Below the pieces are notes generated by a model. The model was not told the origin of the DNA and did no database searches. It saw only the letters and a list, made by a program, of their open reading frames with translations. This document shows, one piece after another, positions 41,501 to 53,500 of a stretch of 64,000 nucleotides of DNA. Origin of the DNA: Megamerina dolium. Its lineage: Eukaryota; Arthropoda; Insecta; Diptera; Megamerinidae. Location: the NCBI GenBank assembly GCA_963854835.1, contig OY978525.1, positions 9,101,540 to 9,165,539 on the forward strand. The letters are read 5' to 3'. Position 1 is the first letter of the stretch. Each line of letters starts with the position of its first letter. Made by a program: the position numbers and the translations under genes.

Positions 41501-44500
41501 AGCAACAACAAAAGCCCTCCAACATGATATAAAAGGATAATAGAGTAATATTATTTATTGCTGCTGCTAAATTGAATTGAAATTAAGTTGATTGACATTT
41601 TAATGAAGTGAATTAAATGCTTCAAATCGAGATAGAAGAAACGAAAGCGAAGTATGAAGATAGATGTGTTAGTAGAAGCAGACAAAACAAAAAAAAAAGA
41701 CAGACACAGTGGAGCGTATAATAGACAAAGCTAAAAATTTACATTTATTTGAGAAATAACAGCTGCACTCGACTATGGGTAAATAAACTTTACAATCAAT
41801 ATTTATTCATAGTAATAGCAATAGTTTAAGTACGAAGTAACGTGTATTTAGGCTTTATATGATGTATCAAAAAAAAAAAAAGGTTTTTATTTTTATGATC
41901 GTCTCGTCATTGTTGTGTTTTAGATTTGCTTTGCGTGAGAATGAATAATTTCATGGGCTTAATATACTCCTGATAATATACTCCTATATTTGAAATTGAC
42001 CATTTAATTGTTAGTCTTTTGGATGGCAGAGTATTAGTGGTAAGCCAAACCACAAAGGACCGTAAACAAAATTCTGCTGATAACGACCATTTTTAAATAT
42101 GGTCATTTGTTATTGACAACAATATTCTTTGACAAGTTTTAGTATAATCGTTTCACATATTCGCACCCAAAGTATGAAAATGTATATTCGAAAAGGGACT
42201 TTTGTATTGAAAGTATACGCGAATTTCAATCGATGTTGCTATTTCTATGCTATTTCTATGTCCACCCTCAAGCTAATATAATCTTATGCATAGAATTTCA
42301 GCTTCATATCTTAAAATTTTCGTTCAAAAATAATGAAAACACATATTCGAAAATATATTTTTGTATGAGAGATAGGCGAGGGATTCATTCAATTTCAATC
42401 ATTTTCAAACTCGTCCATTCGTTTGTAAATATAATCTTCTATAGCGAGTTTCAGCTGCATGGCTTTATATTTTCGAGTGCAAAGTAAGAAAACATATATT
42501 CGAAAATATATTTTTGTATGAGAGATAGGCCCGGAATTCACTAAATTTCAATAATATTCAAAATCATCTGTTCATTTATAAATATAAACTTCTGTAGCGA
42601 GTTTCAGCTGCATAGCTTTATATTTTCGAGTGCAAAGTAAGAAAACATATATTCGAAAATATATTTTTGTATGAGAGATAGGTGAGGGCTTCATCAAATT
42701 TCAATCATTTTCCAACTCGTCCATTCGTTTGTAAATATATTCTTCTGTAGCGAGTTTCAGCTGCATGGCTTTATATTTTCGAGTACAAAGTAAGAAAACA
42801 TACATTCGGAAATATATTTTTGTATGCGAGATAGGCGAGGGATTTATTCAATTTCAATAATTTTCAAACTAGCACATTCGTTTGTAAATATAATCTTCTA
42901 TAGCGAGTTTCAGCTGCATGGCTTTATATTTTCGAGTGCAAAGTAAGAAAACATAAATTCGAAAATATATTTTTGTATGAGAGATAGACCCCGAATTCAT
43001 TCAATTTCGATAATTTTCAAACTCATCTGTTCATTTATAAATATAAACTTCTGTAGCGAGTTTCAGCTTCATAGCTTTATATTTTCGTGTGCAAAGTAAG
43101 AAAACATACATTCGAAAATATATTTTTATATTAGAGATAGGAGAGGGCTTCATCCAATTTCAAGCATTTTCAAATTTGTCCATTCGATAGTAAATATCAA
43201 CTAATAAAACGAGCTTCAGATTCCTAGCTTTAATTTCTTTTTGCAAAAAAAAACACATTTGAAAACATACTTTTGTATGGGAAGTAGGAGAAATTTTCAT
43301 CGAATTTCAACAATTCTCAAAGCCCATGCACTCATTAGCAAATATAATCTTATGTAGAGATCAATAGCTCTATATTTTCGTGAAAAAAGTATGAAAATAT
43401 ACTTTCGAAAACTGACTTTTATATGGGAGCTAGGCGTGGTTTTCATTTGACTATTCCCTTCTTTTGGTATATCAAATCTTTAGTTAAACTAATTTTATAT
43501 GTCAAGTTTCTGCTTTATAGCTTCGAATTTTCTCGCATAAAGTCAGAAAATATATATTCGAAAACATGTTTTTATATGGTAGGTAGGTGTATTTTTATAC
43601 GATTAGTCTCATGTTAGAATGTAGTAATTATTTAGTACAATAAACATTATATGGCGAGTTTCAATACCAAAGCTTTATATTTTCGTACGCAAAGTGCAAA
43701 AATATTCATTCGAAATCATACATTTGTATGGCTGATGTGTATCATTTTCATAAGATTACGTTCATCTTCGAAAATATCAATTATTTAGTAAAACTAACCT
43801 TATGTATCGAGTTTCAGATCCATCGCTTTATATTTTCATGTGAATACTGTAAAACATTCAATATGTTCGAAATCATAATCTTGTATGAGAGATTGGTGTG
43901 GTTTTCATCTGATTAGATCCATCTTCGGGTATATAAATTTCTTGGTAAAAATAACCTTATGTGTTGAATTTCAAACCAATAGTATTACATTTTCGTTCGT
44001 AAATTGTGAAAACGTATATTCGAAAACCATCTTTTGTATGGCAGTTAGTAGTAGTTTTTATCCGATTAGCACAATTTTCGGATATATGCATTTCCTAGGG
44101 AAACTAGTCGAGTTTCAGCTCGATAGCATCTCGAATCATTAGCGAGTATCTCTGCCGTTATTATTAAAATAAAATGATATGATTATCAGGCACTAATGAA
44201 CTTGAGATAAGCAATTAAAATTAAAATATGGAATAATAATATTCAAAAATAAAAAATCCAACAGAATTTTCATAATAAAAATATTGAAATTTCATCAAAA
44301 ATTCAATTATTACATACAACAACCAATGAATCATGTGTATGAAAAGAAATGTGTTCTCATTTCACTTACTACGTCAAGAGTAGCAAGTCACCATTACATA
44401 TTACTTGTCTACGTACTTAGTAGCAGTAGCAGTAAATAGTAACTTGTGTTGGTTGTAAAATTGCAAATTCTAGTGATAACGATGATATTGCATTATTAAG

Positions 44501-47500
44501 TAGCAATACAAAAACTTTTCGAACAAAGAAGACATTAATCTTGAATATGTGAAGAAAAATTGTGAATTATTTGAAAAGTCCTATTTAACATGAATAATAG
44601 ATACCTTGGTTTAATACTGGTCATATTGAATAATATAAATTGCATTTAAAATTTTGCCTGATTTGTTGAACATTTCTCCTATGCCTCAACGAACAAGAAA
44701 ATCTTTTCAAAGTTATAGATCTAAATTATCACAAATGGAAAGAGGATTACAAAGTTATTAAATACTACATTTAAATATTTAAAAAATCCCTCTTCCATCC
44801 TGCAGATCTCTTTAATCCAAAGCCACAATTGCGTAAGACAAATACCATAACTGTGTTTCAATTTATGATTGATTATGTAGCTGCTGCATAGCCAAAAAAT
44901 AATAATTTCGTCATTTTCATTAATCAACTAGTAAGCTGAAAGACATTGACAACTTTTATATCTTCTGACAATATGCAATTTCATTCATCAAAATAATAAA
45001 AACAGCAGAAAACATTGTTTACCAGAAGAGAGAAAAAAAATTGCCAAAAATTTGACCAGCATTTTTTACACAAACTTTCAAACTTCACCTAACTAAAATG
45101 GCACACAAACAATAGTCAGCAAAATGTGCCACTAGAGAGAGAGAATATTTAATAACAGAATTCAACAGCAACATTACACCACCACAAACAACATGAGCTG
45201 CTATCTGATGAGTGATAATTTAGAATTTTCTTGTGTGAAATTTTTATATTGTACATTTTCACTTTTCAGTAATAAAAGAGTAAGAGAGCAATGAAGGAAA
45301 AGGAAAAGGATGTTCTTCTAGAGTGTCGTACTTTCAAAAACGATAAAAAAAAAAATTAATCCATAATTTCGATATTATTGCAAACATCTTTGCAATAATG
45401 TCGAAAATTTCTTTACTCGTATAAAAAAATAGAATTGCGAAAAATTGATTATATATCGATTTTCGACATTATTGCAAAAATTTCGACATTATTGCAAAGA
45501 TTTTGGCAATAATGTCGAAACTGTATTTTTCATTATAAACAAATTTCGACCTTATTGCAAAAACTTTCGCAATAATGTCAAAATTTTAGGAAATTTAGTT
45601 AAATAATAAATTTTACATGGCAACTTTTTACTTTTTCGACATTATTGCAAAAAAAAAAAAAAAATTGGTAAAATGCAGAAAAATATAATCGGACTTTATT
45701 GCAAAAATGTTTGGAATGTATTTTTGACCGAGTGAAATGTAGCAATTTTTGCCTGCATTTGCACCACACAAAATTTTTTTTATTCCCACATATCGAGCAA
45801 AGAAATTTCACAACACAGAACTAATCTGGGGGAAAATCCTACAAGATTCAACTCTTTCAAAAATTATAGCCGAATGACCTCAACATATGCTGTACGTTCG
45901 ATGAACTGAGTTGGAAATTAGCTGGTCGTTGATCCCAGCTTTCATCACAAATAATTTTGTTGAGTTGAAAGAGAGTTGAGGCCCATTTTTGATTAAATAG
46001 CTAGTTTAGGAAATCATGTGGGTGCCGTAAGCTCAAAGGTTAGTTCGTTGACCTTCTGAGCTGTAGGTCGTGGGTTCAATTCCCGGCTGAAGCATAACAA
46101 AATTTAATATCGAAAAGATTTTTCTTTCCAACGGTACTCACCTGCCGGCAAGAATTGGTAATTTTTCCGGAAGTAGCCATATGCCAAAAATATGCTTCTT
46201 AAAAGATCTTTGTGACAAAACTAACTTAAAGTGATGTCACAAGGGTTCTGCCGTTCGGAACTAGCTAATATAAGTAGGTCCCTTCTAATGCTATCCAAAT
46301 TTAGCACGCACAACAGTATTCGAAGAGAATCTCGGTGGTATCACAATGGGCCTTTCCGGACTAAGTGTGTCCTTTCAGAGAGATGGCAGCCACATAACCT
46401 AACATAACCTTAGGAAATCATAATCTTTTCTTTCGAAGACAAAGAATCCAAGCGTTATTGTAATCGAAATATTTAATTGTGGATGGGTGGTATTTTTGAG
46501 CCATGTTCGATAAAGCAATGACGATGTTTCGCGAAATGTACGTGATAACTAGCCGCTTGAATATATTGTCCTTAGCCTTAGCGGATCCCCCTCAGCAACT
46601 TTAGACGACTTGGAAGTCAATATTTGACATATTACTGCTAACATGCATATTTATATACGGAAACAAATTTTTCTAATTTAAACTAGGTCCAAATTGTACG
46701 AGTTACGGCAACTTTTGTATATATGGAATCATATTCAAGTATTAAATTCCAACCAATTGGATAATTTCTTTATAATTTATTAAATTTAAAAAACACCCTC
46801 TAGTTTGGAAGAACAGAAAATGGACATCAAGGGCAGATAGATGGACTGTCAAGGAAGCATATTATTTTTTTTTTCGTCATTACTAAACGAACATTTTATA
46901 TTATATAAATCCGAGTAAATGTAAAATGTTGATATGTCTTAGAATTGCACACACACACAATAGTAATAACGAAGGAGTCATTCAAAGTTGGTCATTCTCC
47001 ATGGGGAAGAATAACGACCCAAACATTCAGCATTCAACATTCAAAATCTTGCATTTGGAAAAATAAGCAAATGTATAGTTATTACATTTTGAATACTTAT
47101 CGTTGTATCACCATATTCTACAGCAGGCTCTCATAGACACATACATATTAAAAATTCTCTACTAGATTCGCAAGACACCGACACATAAGCAAGGATATTT
47201 TGTTAGACTCAAATAGCAAATAGTTTTAAATAGAAAAAATAAAATAAAATAAAATATAAATGAAAATGAAAACAATAAATACAAAATTATAATAGGAGAA
47301 AGAACAAAGATAATAATAACGTAAACCGTTAAAATTATTTACTTTAAAAATATGGTTTTTTTTTTTTTTTTTTTTTTTTGCAAATAGTATAATGACAATA
47401 TGGGTAAAAAAAAAATGGCACAAAAGGATAACAAAGACATATTCATATGAAAAAATGTATGATGCGAAAGAATTGAAATAAAGAATCTTGAATAACAATA

Positions 47501-50500
47501 TATACAATAGTGGTGAATACAAATCAAATGCATATTCGAAAAACAATGTTGACTACAATAGACGGAAGAAATATTTATAAAGCGTGACTCAGTTTCTGCG
47601 GAATTCTATAGGTATCCATTCTAACTACCCTATGTGGGTTAGTGGCTGTGTTGTATGTGGGTAGTTAGTTAGTAGCTGGTTGTTGGCTTTAAATGTTAGT
47701 GGTATTAGGTGAATATTGTTGTCTAACAGTAAATATGCAGGAATATCCACACGAATATATCCATCATATTTCTATAGTAAGCAAATTCGCAGACAAAAAG
47801 ACAGTATTCAGGAAGTTGCTTCGAAACGAAATATTTTGAACTGAACTGAACTGTAATGAATCAGGAGAAATATGTGACCGACATTTGTATTTGTCTGGTA
47901 TTTTTTTTTTTTTTAGTAGCGACATGAACATGTTGCTTAAGATTGCCTTTAAAATGATAAAATTGATAAATGTGTGGTTCAAAAATTTTACTCCAAAATG
48001 AAAAGTTTAATTTACAAATATTAGGCTATTTAATAGTGTTTTCTCACAATATACACGAAAATATAAAAATATTAAAATGAAACTTCATTAATAGAGTTAG
48101 TCTAATGTCAGAATGGATATATTAAAAAATTATTGGAATCAGATGAAAATTACACCTACCTCCAATACAAATTTACGCTTCCAAAAGTATATTTTTACAC
48201 TTTGTGCACAAATAAATATAGTTATCGAGCTAAAATTCGGTATATCAGCGTTTTAATTGTTATTGAATAAATAGGTTCAAAAATGGACATAATCGGATGG
48301 ATATAACACATACCTCCCATATAAAAAGAGCATTTTTTAAATGTGTTTTTTCACAATATACACGAAAATATCAAGATATTAAGATGAAACTTGGTAAATT
48401 GAGTTAGTCTAATGTCAGAATGGATATATTAAAAAATGAGCGAAATTCTCTGAAAACTACACCTACTTCCCATACAAAATTACGCTTTCGAAAGTATATT
48501 TTTACATTTTATGCACGAATATATAAAGTTATGAAGCTGAAACATGATATATTCAAATACACTTGCTAATGGATGAACATGTTTAAAAATCGACAAAATT
48601 GGATGGATATAACACATACCTCCCATATAAAATTGTGTGTTTTTTAAGTGTTTTTACACTTTTTGCGCAAAAATATAAATCAATTGAATTAAAACTTTGT
48701 AGATAAAGTTATTTTGAGCACAGAATGAATATAGTAAAAAATGGACAGAATCGGATAAAAACTACACCTACCTCCCATACAAATTTATGCTTCAAATCTA
48801 TGTGTTTTCATACTTTGCGCACGTATATATAAAATTATTATGCTGAAATTTGATATATCTGCGTACATTTGCGATTGAATATATATGTTTAAAAATGAAA
48901 GCAATCAGATGAACATCACACATACCTCTCGTACAAACTTAGGCCTTCGTATGTACGTTTTTACACTTTACGTGCAAAAATATAAAGCAATTAAATTCAA
49001 ACTCTGTTGATAAGGTTATTTTAAGCACGGAATGAATATTGTAAAAAATGGACAGAATCGGATAAAAACTACACCTACCTCCCATACAAATTTATGCTTC
49101 AAATCTATGTGTTTTCATACTTTGCGCACGTATATATAAAGTTATTATGCTGAAATTTGATATATCTGCGTACATTTGGGATTGAATACACATGTTCAAA
49201 AATGAAAGCAATCAGATGAACATCACACATACCTCCCATACAAACTTAGGCCTTCGTATGTATGTTTTTACACTATGTACGTATGAAAATATGAAATTAT
49301 CAAGTTGAAATTCATTACATATATGATTACATCTACTAAAGAATGGATGAGTTAGAAATTGGGAAGAATTTGATGAAAACTACCACTACCTCTCATACAA
49401 AAATATGTTCTCGAACATATTTTTTAGTGTCATGATACAGAAAATAGAGCAATTTAAATAATTTAACAATACCTAAGTACTTAAACATGAGCATCATATG
49501 CAAAGAATATTTAAATGAAATCATCATCATCAAACAGCTTATAGAAATAATAAACAATTTGTGATTACAATATTTCGAAATTAAAATGCAAAAATAATAA
49601 ACATGTCGATTTTCGCTAAAAGAGATTATAATTGAAATAAATAAAATGGATATGATTTTAAAGCAAAACAACATGGATATTATAAAACTTTTCTAATCAA
49701 AAGCGTAATACTATCAGATGCCAAAAGCCTAGCGAAAAAAATTTCAACACACATGGAATATGAAACACAAAGGTATGAGTACTAAGCTTGGACACATATT
49801 GTGTGGAACGAAATGCATATACGTTAGGGCATTCAAATTTCAAGAAGGGGGAAAAAATTAATGAAGGACATTGAACAAAAAATTGGAGCTAAATTCCTAT
49901 AACTAAAACTCAAAATTTAAATGTCTTTTTGAAATAAAATTTAAAATAAAAATAAGTACATTCCGTCAAATAAGTACCCGGAAATCGGAAATTCACATTT
50001 TTAATTTTCCCTCTGAGAATATTTCAAAAAAAAATTTTCCCAGGTTGGCACAACTGTCAGCCACTATTCTGTGAATTTTTATTGCTATGTGTCATTTAGT
50101 TTGGTTACGGCGTCATTAGGAACAAGTCAACCTTTTGTGTGCGTTGCGATTTTTACTATGGATAAAAATATCGAACAAAGAGTTTGTGTTTCAAACGAAA
50201 TTTCTTGTGCCAAAACGTTGGAAATGTTGAAAAAAAAAAAAACATTTCGTGATTCAACCATGTCTAAAATTCAAGTTTACGATTGGTATAAATCGTTCAA
50301 AGAGGGGCGAGAAGAAATCGCAACGCACACAAAAGGTTGACTTGTTCCTAATGACGCCGTAACCAAACTAAATGACACATAGCAATAAAAATTCACAGAA
50401 TAGTGGCTGACATTTGTGCAAACCTGGGGAAAAAATTTTTTTTGAAATATTCTCAGAGGGAAAATTAAAAATGAGAATTTCCGGGTACTTATTTGACAGA

Positions 50501-53500
50501 ATGTATAAATTATATCAATATTAATATTAAAATTTAATAAACAATGTCTACAGACATTTGCTATTTAAGCCAATGTTAATATTATTAAATTTACGAAATC
50601 TCGAAATTCAACTTTGAAAAACATTTGATCTACCCTACTAGACATATAACATTTGTAGACACACGCATACACACACACAAAAGTACTTATTTGTTTAGAA
50701 AGATAGACAAACGAAAAGCGAAAAAACATGCGCCTTTGCCATTATCACTAGAGTTTGAAGCAGCAACAAAAATAAATAAAGCAATAACAAAACAAACAAA
50801 AAAAAAACCGAATAAAACAACAAAATCTCTAAAAATATTTAAAACCGTATACAGACATTTATGATTAAAAATTGTGAAAAACGAATTCATATAAAATAAA
50901 TAAAAGAATTAACTCAAAAGCTACATACACAACAAGTTCGTGCTCTTAACAAAGGAGCTGATGGTAATGGTGGTGGTGGTGACGATGGATATAAAATTCC
51001 ATGCTGCTTTATGAAATTGCAAAAAGGCAGTTTTTATTTGCGTGAAAATATTTCTACACAAGTTTACCTATATAAAAGTTTACATATAAAATATATTGGC
51101 ATGTACATTTAAAAACATAGGCGTATACAATATATCAGCTCAGTCCATAAGTTTTTATAGCTTCTTTTGAGGTGTAGTTCTTATTACTTAAATGGGACTG
51201 GAGTCCGCGGAAAAGGTGATAATTGCAAGGTACACTATCCGGAGAGTATGGTGGATGCGGCATTAGCTCCTATCCGAGTTCGTTTAGCTTGCCTAAGGTC
51301 TGGCTTGCAGTATGCGGTCTTGCATTGTCGTGGTGAAATACAACTTTGCGTCTTTTGACAAAAGACGGTCGATTTTTTTTTTCAAGTGCTTCATTCAATT
51401 TGGATAGTTGGTGGCAATAATAATCAGCTGTGATCGTCTGGTTTGGTTTCAGCAGATCAAAATAAATTATACCGGCCATATCACATCAACAGGAGGCCAT
51501 CTTTGGGGGTTTTATCTTTATCTAACCACTGGCGTTTGGAACAGGATTATTGTAAAGGACCCATTTTTCGTCCCTAGTAACAATACGGTTCAAAAAACTC
51601 TAATTTTCAAGCTGAGAGCACACATGCACTCTCTGCTGAAGGTTTGCGACGGAAAGTTTATGCGTAACCTATTTTCCCAGCTTTGGGACCTTGCTCAATT
51701 GAAACAGGCACTTGTAAACTGTGCCATGTGATGAATTTAACCTTCCAGCCATCATATCGACTGTCAAACTTGGCTCAGCTTCCACGAGTTCCGACAAAGC
51801 GTCGGAGTTAAAGACCACAGGACGACCAGAGCTTGGGGCATACTCAACGTCACAATCACCACTCACGGTATCCACCCCATGAGCTGCGTTTATTTCTGCA
51901 GCAGCAGTTGTCATTTTTTTTTCATTTTTATAAAAAAAAAATACAAAATAAGCCTCTTATGCTCGTTCGAAGATTCCATTTTATTTTTTAAAATCACTTG
52001 TTGAATGCACAATATATCAGAGAAAATAATGATAGTTCCTTTATCTCCCAGGAATCATTTTTTGTACGCAAAAAGCGCTTACTCACAGAAACTGTTGAAA
52101 AAATAACGCACGAACTTATGGACTGACCTAATACATATCTGTTTGGAATTGTAATCATTTTAAACTGGTGGAAGAACTACTTCCATTAGAAACAAAGAAA
52201 AAAATGATGCAGTTGTGTGAATGATTTATTCGTCGATCCTAATAACCAATATATTAAATATTTGTTATTCCAGAGAAAGAAATTGTTGCCTTATAGCCTA
52301 GACAGACGGCAGCCTAATTCCGGATTACCGGCGCACTTAATCCGAATAAAATAATAACCTGACAGACGGCAGTATTGCGGATTAACTAAACGGCTGATTG
52401 CTGTTTTATTAGGTCTGCTCACTTACATTACTATCACTATCAATTTCTGTCATCTGTCACTCTCGATATGAGAAAATCTACAAGAAATACGTGAACTGAA
52501 AACTATTACAAACTTGCAAATTGACATTCACAGTTCTTAATTGACAGCTGGATTTATTTGTTCGCCAACACTTTTCATGTTGAAAACTGTTAACAATTGT
52601 TGAAAGTTTTTTGTTAGCGAACACACCTAATTTTTTGTAAAATGGATCGAGAAAAATTCACAATAGACAATTTTTAGCGATGTTGCCAGCGCAAATTGAC
52701 CTAATCCTCTTTTATTTTGAGAATTAACTTATAGAGTTTATGCGGATTAGCTGCAGTTAATGCCCGAGTTAATTCGAATTGGAACAAGTGCAGAATACGG
52801 ACTCAGAAGGAAAAAAAAAATTAAAAATTGCTTCGGATAGAGCTTCGTTTTGTGAATATAAAAAGTAAAAAATGTGTCTCTGCAAATGCCCATACAAGGC
52901 GTGGCTCAAGGTCAAAGTTCAAAATTGAGGTCGAGATTATTCGATAGAGACGCAATTTTTTTCTATAATATGGGTATCATAAGAAAGGTTTTTTAAATAC
53001 CTTTCTACTGATATATATAATTTAATACCTATTGTTTACATTTTAAAAGTTATTATCAAAACTATAAATTTGAAAATTTTTTTTTTTCAAAAACCAATTT
53101 TTTTTTTTTAAAATAAGCCTTATTTACCTATCGAAAATTTAGCACCATACTAAAGCTTATACAATTACCTATACAACGGTGTATAAAACATATTTTTCTA
53201 AAATTTTTATGCATTTCAAAAATTGTTTTCAAGCTGATACTTCATCAAGTGTTTCCAATATGGACGGCTTTCGATACAATTACCTGCATGTCTTCAAATT
53301 CAGTATCGCAACCAACAGTATTTTAGGACAAAAGCTTTTTTTATAGCCGGCCTTTGGCCGGGCTCAAAGAAAATAACCCTTCGCGACCAACAGTATTTTA
53401 GGACAAATGCTTTTTTGATAGCCGGCCTTCGGCCGGGCGCAAAAAAATTAACCCTTATAGGCCCGACGCCGGCTTCGCGACCAACAGTATTTTAGGACAA

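Noticed and set aside
46020..46100. Functional tRNA gene
   Set aside because: A and B boxes are present but the acceptor stem does not pair and the sequence continues into a SINE body with target duplications.
47226..47546. Hydrophobic minus-strand frame resembling a membrane protein
   Set aside because: AT-rich low-complexity sequence with a poly-Lys run from poly-T; no start context or homology.
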